Below, piece by piece: positions 8,955 through 20,568 of a DNA stretch of 64,000 bases. A program made the translations under genes and the position numbers. Numbering within the stretch: the stretch's first letter is position 1; the number at the start of each line of letters is the position of its first letter. The DNA comes from Xanthomonas arboricola pv. populi (lineage in GTDB: Bacteria; Pseudomonadota; Gammaproteobacteria; Xanthomonadales; Xanthomonadaceae), in the NCBI RefSeq assembly GCF_002939945.1, contig NZ_MDEB01000001.1, forward strand, positions 558,001 through 622,000, given 5' to 3'. The notes under the pieces were generated by a model, which worked only from the letters and a program-made list of their open reading frames with translations, searched no databases and was not told the origin of the DNA.

Positions 8955-9746
8955 ATGACAATCGTTCTCATCGCGTTCGCCTTGTATCTGCTGGCCGCAG
9001 CGCTGCTCATCCGGTCGGTGCTGCGCGATGGCAACCGGGCGCCGGCACGCTGGCTGATCCCGGCGCTGGCGGCCGTGGCGCTGCACGCCGGGTATCACGT
9101 GCTGGTGGCGCTGCGCACCGCCGGCGGGCCGGACATGCATTTCTTCGCGGCGCTATCGCTGTGCGGCCTGGGCATGGCCGCGCTGACGGCCGTGTTCGGC
9201 GCGCGCGGGCGCATGGCGGCGGTGGGCGTGGTGGTGTTCCCGCTGGCGGCGATCTTGCTGGCCTGCTATCACGCCTATGGTCACGAACCGAGTTCGGACC
9301 TGGGCTGGCGGCTGGAGCTGCACGCGTGGATGGCGCTGCTGGCCTACGCCACGCTGGGCATCGCCGCGTTGCTGGCGATCATGCTGTGGCTGCAGGAGCG
9401 GGCCCTGCGCCGGCGCGACTTCCACACCTGGCTGCGCGCGCTGCCGCCGTTGACCGAGCTGGAGACGCTGCTGTTCCGCACGATCACCGTGGGCTTCGTG
9501 TTGTTGAGCCTGACCCTGCTGACCGGCCTGCTGTTCGTGCAGGACTTCCTGGCGCAGCGGCTGCTGCACAAGACCGTGCTTAGCATCCTGTCGTGGATCG
9601 TGTTCGGTGCGCTGCTGATCGGCCGCTGGCGCAACGGCTGGCGCGGCACCAAGGCGGTGCACTGGACGCTGACCGCGATGGCGCTGCTGGTGTTGTCGTT
9701 CTTCGGCAGCAAGTTCGTGATCGAACTGGTGCTGGGGCCGCGCTGA
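8955..9746 (+). CDS. CcsA/YpjD-like cytochrome c assembly family membrane protein
   Basis: An integral membrane protein of the cytochrome c assembly (CcsA/CcmF-like, YpjD) family. The 263-residue protein has about eight transmembrane segments and the family pattern of conserved histidines (LHAGYHVLV near residue 40, ELHAWMALLAYATLGIAALL near 120, and a late KAVHWTLTAMALL). The ATG at 8955 is the first codon after which hydrophobic family sequence begins. In many proteobacteria a homologue lies beside ffh, as here, so the neighbourhood is conserved. A direct role in haem handling is inferred from the family only. Confidence 0.85.
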   Translation: MTIVLIAFALYLLAAALLIRSVLRDGNRAPARWLIPALAAVALHAGYHVLVALRTAGGPDMHFFAALSLCGLGMAALTAVFGARGRMAAVGVVVFPLAAILLACYHAYGHEPSSDLGWRLELHAWMALLAYATLGIAALLAIMLWLQERALRRRDFHTWLRALPPLTELETLLFRTITVGFVLLSLTLLTGLLFVQDFLAQRLLHKTVLSILSWIVFGALLIGRWRNGWRGTKAVHWTLTAMALLVLSFFGSKFVIELVLGPR

Positions 9747-9798
9747 TCGTGTTGGCTTCAGGCGCGTCGTGGCCCCACCGTCGTAGCGACACCCGCTC

Positions 9799-10848
9799 TC
9801 AGGCGTCCAGCGCAGCGCTCACCGCCGCCCACGCCTGATCCGGCCCCGGGCTGGCGAAGTGATAGGCGATGCGGCGGCGATAGACCTGCCCGGGCCGCAG
9901 GATCGTCGACGGGAAGTTGGGATGATTGGGCGCATCCGGGTAGTCCTGCGGCTCCAGGCAGACGCCGCGTCCGAGTCCGGGATGGTGGTGGTCAAGATGC
10001 TGGCCTTCGTAGAGTTGCACCGCCGGCGCGTCGCTGGTGATGCGCAGCGCCACGCCGCTGTGCGGCGAGTACAGCTCGGCAACGCAATCGGCCCCGGCGG
10101 CCAGCACCAGGCATTGGTCGTAGCCCTTGCCGAGCATCACCTGCGGATGCGACGGATCGATCGTATCGGCCAACGCCGCCGCATGGCGGAAATCGAACGG
10201 CGTGCCGGCGACGGAAGCGATCTTGCCGGTCGGGATCGATTCGGCATCCACCGGCAGATAGCGATCGGCCGGCACCCGCAGCACCTGCAGCGCGGCGCGC
10301 CGATGCGGCTCGCCGGACAGATTGAAGTACGGGTGATGAGTCAGGTTCAACGCGGTGGCGGCATCGCATTGCGCCTCGAAGTCCAGCTGCAGGCTGCGAC
10401 CTCGCAGCTGCAGCCGCGCGCGTACCTGCAGATTACCGGGATAGCCTTCTTCGCCATCGGGCGAGTCGTAACCGAGCAGCACATGATCCGGCGACTGCTC
10501 CAGCACGCTCCACACACGCCGCCCGAAGCCGCGCACGCCGCCGTGCAATTGATTGCGCCCTTCATTGGCCGCCAGCGTGTGGGTGACGCCATCCAATGTA
10601 TAACGCGCCCCGGCGATGCGGTTGCCGAAGCGGCCGACCAGGATGTTGAGGCTGTCGCCATCGGCGGCGTACGCAGACAGATCCGGCAATGCCAGCAGCA
10701 GCGGCACCACCCCGCGCTCGGTGGTCAACCGCAGCGCATGCAGGATGCCGCCGTAGGTGAGCACTTCCGCCTCCAGCCCGGCATCGCTGCGCAGCGTGAG
10801 CGCGTGGACTTCGACACCGTCTGACAACTGCCCGAACACTCGCTGCAT
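9799..10848 (-). CDS. galM: Aldose 1-epimerase (mutarotase)
   Basis: GalM interconverts alpha and beta anomers of aldoses, feeding the Leloir pathway. The 349-residue protein has the family motifs VGRFGNRIAGARYTLDG near 75, NQLHGG near 100, NLTHHPYFNLSG with the catalytic histidine near 175, and GVCLEPQDYPDAPNHPNFPS with the catalytic glutamate near 305. The ATG at 10846-10848 gives the typical length; the frame is open further upstream without homology. It is followed on the plus side by no partner sugar genes, so it appears to be a single-gene unit. Confidence 0.93.
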   Translation of the reverse strand: MQRVFGQLSDGVEVHALTLRSDAGLEAEVLTYGGILHALRLTTERGVVPLLLALPDLSAYAADGDSLNILVGRFGNRIAGARYTLDGVTHTLAANEGRNQLHGGVRGFGRRVWSVLEQSPDHVLLGYDSPDGEEGYPGNLQVRARLQLRGRSLQLDFEAQCDAATALNLTHHPYFNLSGEPHRRAALQVLRVPADRYLPVDAESIPTGKIASVAGTPFDFRHAAALADTIDPSHPQVMLGKGYDQCLVLAAGADCVAELYSPHSGVALRITSDAPAVQLYEGQHLDHHHPGLGRGVCLEPQDYPDAPNHPNFPSTILRPGQVYRRRIAYHFASPGPDQAWAAVSAALDA

Positions 10849-11055
10849 GGATCGTCCCGCCGATACTGGAAGCCGGCGAGCATAGCGGGGCAGCGCGGTC
10901 GCCGACCATGCCCCGGCGCACATCGTGGCGTGCGACGCGATGGCGATGTCGGCGACACATGCGCCAGCCTCTGGCTGATTGATCGCGATGCAGCAAGACA
11001 CGTTGCACCTGCAGACACCCAATTACCGCCATGGCGACGTACAGGTGCCTGTAGT

Positions 11056-12054
11056 TTACGGCTCGGCGGTCGAGGCCAGGGATGGACAGATCCCCTCGGC
11101 TGCCGCTTGAGCCGGCGTCAGCGCGGGCTCGGCAGTGCGCCATTGCACCGGCAGACGTTCGAGCACGTGCTCCATGAAGGCGCGCACCTTCGGGGTGAAG
11201 TCGCGGCGGTCGGCGACGCAGAGGTAGATCCGCAGCGGCTCCGGTAATGCCTGGGCGGTGCTGCCGGAATCGGAAACAAACAGCGGCTGCAGCTCGCCGC
11301 GCTGCAGATAAGGCTGCACGACATAGGCGGCCAGGCGCGCGATGCCGCCACCGGCAGCGGCCATGGTGGCGAGCGCATCGATATCGTCGCTGACCATCGC
11401 CTTGCCCAGCTCCGGCTGGAAGCGCACGCCGTTGCGCACGAAACTCCACGGCAGACAGCGCCCGTCGACCGGGTAACGCAGCAGCAGGCAATCGTGATAC
11501 TTCAACTCGTCCGCGCTCTGCGGCGTCCCGCAGCGCGCCAGATAATCGGGCGCTGCGCAGACCACCAGCGGCACCTGGGCGATGCAGCGCGCCACCAGGC
11601 CATCTTCGAGCTGCGCCTCGATACGCAGGCTGACATCCACGTTTTCCTGTGCGTGCTGCACGGCCCGGTCGGTAGACAGCAGCTCGATCTCCAGCTGCGG
11701 GTACTGCCGACGCAGGGCCGGCAGCATCGGGGCGAGCACGTGCCGCGCAAAGGCCGCGGTGCTGGCCACCCGCAATCGCCCCGCCGGAGCCTGCTGCGGC
11801 CCGGCCACCGATTGCCGCGCGCGCTCCAGGTCGCGCTCCAGTTGCCGCACCTGTTCGAAGTACAGCGTGCCGCGCTCGGTCAGCGCCAGACTGCGCGTGG
11901 TCCGGTGCAGCAGACGCACGCCCAGGTGCTGTTCCAGACGTGCGATGTTCTGGCTGACCGCGGCGGCACTGATCCCCAGCAACTTGGCGCCTCCGGCAAT
12001 GCTGCCGGCATCGACGGTGCTGACAAAGCTACGGATGGACTGAAGAATGTTCAT
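11056..12054 (-). CDS. LysR family transcriptional regulator
   Basis: A 332-residue LysR-type regulator. Residues 1-60 form the winged helix-turn-helix (IRSFVSTVDAGSIAGGAKLLG, then SQNIARLEQHLGVRLLHRTTR). Residues 90-300 form the substrate-binding fold with the GRLRVASTAAFARHVLAPML entry. The long C-terminal tail is Ala/Pro-rich. It is divergently transcribed from a DUF2798 gene with 135 bases between them, the usual LysR arrangement. A perfect inverted repeat in that gap is a good operator candidate. The effector is unknown. Confidence 0.9.
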   Translation of the reverse strand: MNILQSIRSFVSTVDAGSIAGGAKLLGISAAAVSQNIARLEQHLGVRLLHRTTRSLALTERGTLYFEQVRQLERDLERARQSVAGPQQAPAGRLRVASTAAFARHVLAPMLPALRRQYPQLEIELLSTDRAVQHAQENVDVSLRIEAQLEDGLVARCIAQVPLVVCAAPDYLARCGTPQSADELKYHDCLLLRYPVDGRCLPWSFVRNGVRFQPELGKAMVSDDIDALATMAAAGGGIARLAAYVVQPYLQRGELQPLFVSDSGSTAQALPEPLRIYLCVADRRDFTPKVRAFMEHVLERLPVQWRTAEPALTPAQAAAEGICPSLASTAEP

Positions 12055-12081
12055 TGACTAGGCAAGTATTACCAAACGATT

Positions 12082-12098
12082 CGTAAGTTTTTCTTACG
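12082..12098. promoter_or_regulatory. Perfect inverted repeat, candidate LysR operator
   Basis: CGTAAG, five T residues, CTTACG form a perfect 6-5-6 dyad in the gap between the divergent LysR and DUF2798 genes, 28-44 bases upstream of the regulator start. The length and spacing suit the T-N11-A type of LysR box, and the AT-rich centre contrasts with the GC-rich surroundings. Confidence 0.6.
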
Positions 12099-12189
12099 TA
12101 AGCCGCAAGGCTACGCGATCTACCCCGCCCGCGGTGACGTCTCTACAGTGCTGCCCATCGCGCCGATTCGCGGCAACCGAGGCCATTGC

Positions 12190-12465
12190 ATGTCGTCATC
12201 TCCCCCCTCCTCTCCATTGCTGCGTCCGCGCCGGAAACTCGGCGTGCGCACCACCCCGTTCGTCTTCGCGCTCTATATGGCCGCGATCATGGCCTTGCTG
12301 ATGTGCCTGGTGATCACGGGCGCCAATACCGGCCTTGCCCCCGGCTACCTGTGGCGCGTGCTGGACGCCTACCGCATTGCGATGCCCACCGCGTTCTGCT
12401 GCGTGCTGGTGGTGCGACCGTTGGTGATACGGCTGGTGGCGTGGACGGTGCACGCGGGGCATTGA
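12190..12465 (+). CDS. DUF2798 family small membrane protein
   Basis: A 91-residue protein with two predicted membrane spans at about residues 22-45 and 62-85, matching the two-helix pattern of DUF2798. Motifs include FALYMAAIMALLMCLVITGANTG and the RIAMPTAFCCVLVVRPLV segment. The ATG at 12190 is preceded by no strong ribosome site, but it leaves a basic, Pro-rich cytoplasmic N-terminus typical of the family. It is divergent from the LysR regulator and is its most likely target. Biochemical role unknown. Confidence 0.8.
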   Translation: MSSSPPSSPLLRPRRKLGVRTTPFVFALYMAAIMALLMCLVITGANTGLAPGYLWRVLDAYRIAMPTAFCCVLVVRPLVIRLVAWTVHAGH

Positions 12466-12882
12466 GTCAGGCGTGCGCGAGCGTGCTCGAAACGCTGTCG
12501 CAGGCAATCGTGCTGGTGCGTCCGCAAGCGCATCGATGTGCAGCAGCACGCGGCCGGCCTGCAACGGTGGCATTCCCTGCGCGGCAGCCCATCCAGATCC
12601 TGCCAACGCTCGCATGCGTTGACGATCGGACCATTTCCCAGCTTGAATGCATCGACCCGGACACCGCAGATGCCATCGCGCCGGCAGCGAACATCCGCAG
12701 CCAGCTGCTGCCACGCAACATCCGGCGCATACAGTCTGCGACCGCCGTCATGCCAATGATGGATTATTCCGGAATGAACTCCACGGAACTGAAACGCGCC
12801 ACACAATTGCTTTGACACTGAAGTAGCCGCTGCGCAGCGTCACGTCTCCATGGACATCGGTCCACTTTCTGGAGAAGCACGC
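12466..12882. other. Intergenic region, no gene seen
   Basis: A 417-base gap between the DUF2798 gene and the GH16 glucanase gene. Short frames exist on both strands but have no recognisable protein character. It should contain the GH16 promoter. I looked for a plant-inducible promoter box (TTCG-N16-TTCG) upstream of the GH16 start and did not find one. Confidence 0.45.
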
Positions 12883-14232
12883 ATGAACATGCGACGCAGT
12901 GCCGCTGTGCAGTTCGCCCTGCTGTGGGCAGTGGCGATGACACCAGGCGCGCATGCGCAAACCCTGGTGTGGGAAGACAACTTCAACGGCCCCGGCATCG
13001 ACGGCAATAAGTGGACCTACGACGTCGGCAATGGCTGCCAGATCGGCTTGTGCGGTTGGGGCAATGGCGAGATGCAGTACTACACCAGCCGCGCCGAAAA
13101 CGCGCGCATCGAGAATGGCCGGCTGGTGATCGAAGCGCGGCGCGAAGCGTTTCAGGGCATGCCGTTCACCTCGGCGCGTCTCAAGACCGAAGGCCGCATG
13201 CATTTCAAATACGGCGCGCTGGAAGCGCGCATCAAGACGCCGGTGGTGGGCAACGGGCTGTGGCCGGCGTACTGGATGCTGGGCACCATCGGCGTGTGGC
13301 CAGGTCGCGGCGAGATCGATCTGATGGAAGCCGGCATGGCCGCAGCGATCGCCAATGGCACCGCCAATCGCCGTATCGGCGCCGCGGTGCACTGGGACTA
13401 CAACGGCCAACAGGCCGACTACGACACCAGCTACACCAGCCCGGTGGACCTGCATGCCGACTTCCATGTGTACCGCATGACCTGGGACCCGCAGTTCATC
13501 CGCGTGTCGATCGACGGCCGGCAATACTTCGAGTTTGCGATCTCCAATATCGAAGCCGCATCGCTGCACGAATTCCATCAGCAGCAGTATTTGCTGCTCA
13601 ATCTCGCCGTAGGCGGCACCTATACCGGTATCACCTCGCCTGCGGCGGTGACCGCGCCGCTGCCGGGCAGGATGGAGATCGACTATATCCGCCTGTATCA
13701 GAACCCAGGTTCGGAGCTGTACGTGGGCGCGCAACACGCTGCCCCTGCAGGGCGCTTTGGTGTGTTCACCGAGCAGGCCGATACCAGCGGACGGCTGAAC
13801 TTCGGCCAGGATGCCGAGCTGTATCTGTGGAACAACCTCACCCCGATTGCGCAGGCGCCGTTCGAAGGCGGCAACGTGATGGCCTACCGCGCCAACGCCG
13901 GTGCCTGGTATGGCCTGGGTATCCAGACCGACTATCGCAACATGGCCGCCTACGCCGGCGGCGCGCTGAAACTGCACCTGAAAACCACCACACCGTCGAC
14001 GTTCAAGATCGGCATCAACACCAGCTTTGGCGACAGCTGGGTGGATTTTGCCGCTGGCGGCAATCAGTACGGCCTGGTGCGCGACGGCGCCTGGCACGAG
14101 GTGAGCATTCCCTTCAGTGCGTTCTACGACCTGGATCTGCAGGCGGTCAAACAGATGTTCATGCTGGTGGGCGATCCGCCGGCCGCGCCGGTGGAGATCG
14201 CCATCGACAAGGTGTATTACCAGAGCCGTTGA
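12883..14232 (+). CDS. Secreted glycoside hydrolase family 16 beta-glucanase with C-terminal beta-sandwich domain
   Basis: A secreted endo-beta-glucanase or laminarinase-type enzyme. The 449-residue protein has a signal peptide ending at about AHA-Q (residues 1-26). A GH16 jelly roll follows at about 27-280, with the catalytic ExDxxE motif as Glu144-Ile-Asp146-Leu-Met-Glu149. A second domain spans about 290-449 and resembles galactose-binding-like carbohydrate modules. The ATG at 12883 is preferred over the one at 12850 because GGAGAA lies seven bases upstream and a clean signal peptide results. The substrate could be plant or oomycete beta-1,3 or mixed-linkage glucan. It is a plausible plant-association factor. 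Confidence 0.9.
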   Translation: MNMRRSAAVQFALLWAVAMTPGAHAQTLVWEDNFNGPGIDGNKWTYDVGNGCQIGLCGWGNGEMQYYTSRAENARIENGRLVIEARREAFQGMPFTSARLKTEGRMHFKYGALEARIKTPVVGNGLWPAYWMLGTIGVWPGRGEIDLMEAGMAAAIANGTANRRIGAAVHWDYNGQQADYDTSYTSPVDLHADFHVYRMTWDPQFIRVSIDGRQYFEFAISNIEAASLHEFHQQQYLLLNLAVGGTYTGITSPAAVTAPLPGRMEIDYIRLYQNPGSELYVGAQHAAPAGRFGVFTEQADTSGRLNFGQDAELYLWNNLTPIAQAPFEGGNVMAYRANAGAWYGLGIQTDYRNMAAYAGGALKLHLKTTTPSTFKIGINTSFGDSWVDFAAGGNQYGLVRDGAWHEVSIPFSAFYDLDLQAVKQMFMLVGDPPAAPVEIAIDKVYYQSR

Positions 14233-14314
14233 GCGGCGTAAGTGCAGGTCTCTCGGTCAAGGCCCGCGAATGCATGCAGTGGTTTCTGCAGCGCACGGAG
14301 CACGCAGCCAACGC

Positions 14315-14683
14315 TCAGGCGTTGGTTGCCACACCTTTCAACACATCGATCAGCTGACGCAGGCGATACGGCTTGGGCAGGAAATCCACCTGCGCCGGCA
14401 GCGGCGGCAACTGCGCCTTTGCAAACCCCGAAGCCAGGATCATCCGCGCCTGCGGCAGCAGTTGCGCCACGTGTTCGCTCAGTTCGATGCCCGACATACC
14501 ATTGGGCATGCGGATATCGCTGAATACCACATCATAGGGGCCGTTCTCGCGCAGCATGCGCAAGGCGCTATGGCCGTCGTCGGCGGTTTCCACGGTGATG
14601 CCTGCATCGCGCAGCGCCTCGCCGATCAGTTCGCGCAATTCCTGTTGATCTTCCACCATCAACAGACGCAGGGGTTCAGTCAT
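14315..14683 (-). CDS. Single-domain response regulator (receiver)
   Basis: A 122-residue stand-alone CheY-like receiver. Acidic residues Glu11-Asp12 precede the phosphoacceptor Asp56 in VVFSDIRMPNG, and the conserved lysine is in FLPKPYRLRQL near residue 104. There is no output domain. The ATG at 14681-14683 overlaps the upstream kinase gene by 8 bases, so the two are translated together and form a cognate pair. It probably passes phosphate on or acts by protein binding. Confidence 0.93.
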   Translation of the reverse strand: MTEPLRLLMVEDQQELRELIGEALRDAGITVETADDGHSALRMLRENGPYDVVFSDIRMPNGMSGIELSEHVAQLLPQARMILASGFAKAQLPPLPAQVDFLPKPYRLRQLIDVLKGVATNA

Positions 14684-15839
14684 GCTCAGCCTCCTCGATG
14701 GCCGGGAGAAACAGGGTAACGGTGGTGCCGCGGGCGGGAGCGGTATCCAGCTCGACGAAGCCACCGGATTGGGACGCAAAGCCATACACCTGGCTCAATC
14801 CCAGGCCCGAGCCCTTGCCCACGTCCTTGGTGGTGAAAAATGGCTCACTGGCGCATTGCGCCACGTGCGCAGACATGCCGGGGCCGTCATCGCGCACGGC
14901 AATGCTCACGTAACTGCGCTGCCGGCCATGCGGATCGGACGGCGCAACACGCTGCTGTAGAGCCGTTTCCAGCACGATGTTGCCGCCGCCGGGCATGGCA
15001 TCGCAGCTGTTGAACACGAGATTGAGCAAGGCCGCTTCCAGTTGGCCGGGGTCCACGCGGATATCGGGCAATTGCTCGGCAAACTTGAGCGACAACGCAA
15101 GACCGGCCGGGCAGGCACGCCGCAGCAGCTCCAGCGAACGCGTCAACACCGCGTTGGCGCCATGGCGCTCGGGAATCAATCGCTGCCCGCGCGCGAAGGC
15201 GAGCAGCTGGCGCGTCAGCAAGGTGCCACGATCGACTGCCGTCTGCGCTGCTTCCACCAGCATGCGCGTGCGCGCGTCGTCGCCGGCACGCAGTGCGATC
15301 AAATCCAGGCTGGTCACCATCACAGTCAGCAGATTATTGAAATCGTGCGCCATGCCGAGCGTCAGGCGACCCAGCGCATCCACTTTCTGCGACTGCAGCA
15401 GGGCGTGCTGCGCCTGCTGCAACAGCTGCTGCGCCTGGTGTTGCTGGTCGATGTCGCAGGTAACCTTGGCAAAACCGACCAATACGCCGAATTCCAGCAC
15501 CGGCTCGATCGCCACGCTCGCCCAGAAGCGGCTGCCGTCCTTGCGCACCCGCCAGCCTTCGGTGGAAAAGCGCCCCTCGCGTCTGGCGGTGTCCAGATTG
15601 CGGGCAGGTTCGCCGCAATGCGCATCCTCTGGGAGATAAAAGCGCGAAAAATGCGAGCCGATGATCTCGGCGGCGGTGTAACCCTTGATGCGCTCGCCAC
15701 CGGGATTCCAGGTGCACACATGGCCGCCCGTGTCGAGCATGTAGATCGCATAATCGGACACGCTCTGCACCAACAGCTGGCATTGCCGGCTGTTGTGAGA
15801 AAGCGGCCCCGCACTGTCGACGGCCGTTTTCGCATCCAT
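14676..15839 (-). CDS. PAS domain sensor histidine kinase
   Basis: A soluble sensor kinase of 387 residues. A PAS domain (about 20-130; GGERIKGYTAAEIIG, GWRVRKDGSRFWASV) is followed by a HisKA box with phosphoacceptor His165 in GMAHDFNNLLT. The HATPase domain carries NLVFNSCDAMPGG, VRDDGPGM and GKGSGLGLSQVYGFASQSGG. The ATG at 15837-15839 removes an upstream extension without domain content. No membrane segment is seen, so it senses a cytoplasmic cue. It overlaps the receiver gene downstream and is divergent from the large hybrid kinase operon across 156 bases. Confidence 0.93.
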   Translation of the reverse strand: MDAKTAVDSAGPLSHNSRQCQLLVQSVSDYAIYMLDTGGHVCTWNPGGERIKGYTAAEIIGSHFSRFYLPEDAHCGEPARNLDTARREGRFSTEGWRVRKDGSRFWASVAIEPVLEFGVLVGFAKVTCDIDQQHQAQQLLQQAQHALLQSQKVDALGRLTLGMAHDFNNLLTVMVTSLDLIALRAGDDARTRMLVEAAQTAVDRGTLLTRQLLAFARGQRLIPERHGANAVLTRSLELLRRACPAGLALSLKFAEQLPDIRVDPGQLEAALLNLVFNSCDAMPGGGNIVLETALQQRVAPSDPHGRQRSYVSIAVRDDGPGMSAHVAQCASEPFFTTKDVGKGSGLGLSQVYGFASQSGGFVELDTAPARGTTVTLFLPAIEEAEHD

Positions 15840-15995
15840 CGCGCGACTTTCCCCCGGGAAAGCGCGCGACCATAGTGACGAGTGCGTGAAGGCCGCGTGC
15901 AAGCCGACCCGGCTGCAAGGCGTCAAAATACCGGCGATTTGCGCGTGAAACTTATCGGCTAACATGGCCGCCCTCCCAGTCCGGTCCGTGCCTTT

Positions 15996-19156
<3,161 letters not shown>

Positions 19157-19160
<4 letters not shown>

Positions 19161-19984
19161 ACGCGGTGGAGCTGTTCGATCTGGAGCTGCGGGTGCTGCT
19201 GGAAGCGGTCTACCAGCGCTATCACTACGACTTCCGCGATTACGCGGTGTCGTCGCTGCGCCGACGCATGCGCCACGCGATGGCGCGTATGGAGTGCACG
19301 CGCGTGGCCGACCTGCAGCACCGTCTGCTGCACGAACCGGACACGTTCGCGCAGGCGATGCAGTTCTTCACCGTGCAGGTGTCGGAGATGTTCCGCGACC
19401 CGGCCTACTTTCGCGTCCTGCGCGAGCATGCGGTGCCGGTCTTGCGGACCTATCCGTCGATCAAGCTGTGGGTGGCAGGCTGCAGCACAGGCGAGGAAGT
19501 CTGGTCGCTGGCGATCCTGTTGCACGAAGAAGGCCTGCTGGAAAAAGCGGTGATCTATGCCACCGACATCAACCCCGAAGCGCTGGGCATGGCCGAAGCC
19601 GGCGCCTTCGGCATCGACCGCATCGCGCAGTTCAGCCGCAATTATCTGGATGCCGGCGGCGGCGGCTCGCTCTCGGACTACTACACCACCGCTTACGATG
19701 GCGCGGTGTTCGACCGCCGTCTGAAGCGCAATATCGTCTTCGCCGATCACAGCCTGGCCACCGATACGGTGTTCTCCGAAGTGCATCTGGTGTCGTGCCG
19801 CAACGTGCTGATCTATTTCAACCGCAGCCTGCAGGACCGCGCAGTGGGCCTGTTTTACGATGCGCTGGTGCATCGGGGGTTTCTGGGCCTGGGCAGCAAG
19901 GAATCGCTGCAGTTCGGCGCGCATGCGCAGGCGTTCGAAACCGTGGCACGCGAGCAGCGCCTGTTCCGCAAGGCGGCGGCATGA
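19157..19984 (+). CDS. CheR-type protein glutamate methyltransferase
   Basis: An S-adenosylmethionine-dependent methyltransferase of the CheR family, which methylates glutamates on receptors. The 275-residue protein has the N-terminal helical domain, the TVQVSEMFRDP motif at 73-83, the AGCSTGEEVWS SAM-binding motif at about 107-117, and SCRNVLIYFN near residue 212. No C-terminal TPR extension is present. The ATG overlaps the upstream stop (ATGA), and its own stop overlaps the CheB start in the same way. No chemoreceptor gene is in the window, so the methylation target is unknown. Confidence 0.92.
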
Positions 19985-20568
19985 ACGTCATGCATGCGGC
20001 GGCAGCGCGGTTCGACGCGATGGTGATCGGTGCCTCGGCCGGCGGCGTCATGGCCTTGCAGGCGCTGTTGTCCAGCCTGCCTGCGGATCTGCCGATGCCG
20101 GTGCTGGCGGTGTTGCACCTGCCGCGCGACCGCACCAGCCATCTTGCCGAGCTGATGGATGCACGCTGCTCCTTGCCGGTGCGCGAGGCCGAAGACAAGC
20201 AGCCGCTGCGTGCCGGCAGCGTGACCATCGCCCCGCCCGACTACCATCTGCTGGTGGAAACGCGCGACAGCCTGGCGTTATCGATGGATGCACCGGTGCT
20301 GTTCTCGCGCCCGGCGATCGACCCCTTGTTCGAATCGGCGGCTGACGTATTCGGGCAGCGCCTGCTGGCGATCCTGCTCACCGGCGCCAGCAGCGACGGC
20401 AGCGCCGGTGTGGCGGCAGTCCGCGCGGTCGGTGGCACCGCCTGGATCCAGCGCCCCGACGATGCCGCCTCACCGCTGATGCCCGCCTCCGCTCTCGCCT
20501 ATGCTGGCGCCGATGCGGTGCTCACCCTGCAGGCGATCTGCAGCCGACTGGAAGCCTTTCACCCATGA
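19981..20568 (+). CDS. CheB-type protein glutamate methylesterase without receiver domain
   Basis: The catalytic half of CheB, which removes methyl groups from receptor glutamates. The 195-residue protein has the expected triad: Ser19 in IGASAGG, His46 in AVLHLPRD and Asp139 in LTGASSDGSAG. Normal CheB proteins have an N-terminal receiver that inhibits the esterase until phosphorylated; it is absent here. Control may therefore come from a separate receiver in one of the neighbouring kinases. The start and stop codons both overlap neighbours by four bases, within the HK-cheR-cheB-HK operon. Confidence 0.92.
   Translation: MNVMHAAAARFDAMVIGASAGGVMALQALLSSLPADLPMPVLAVLHLPRDRTSHLAELMDARCSLPVREAEDKQPLRAGSVTIAPPDYHLLVETRDSLALSMDAPVLFSRPAIDPLFESAADVFGQRLLAILLTGASSDGSAGVAAVRAVGGTAWIQRPDDAASPLMPASALAYAGADAVLTLQAICSRLEAFHP

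Noticed and set aside
12700..12882. Plant-inducible promoter box upstream of the GH16 glucanase gene
   Set aside because: No TTCG-N16-TTCG pair was found by eye upstream of the start, so membership of the HrpX regulon is not supported.
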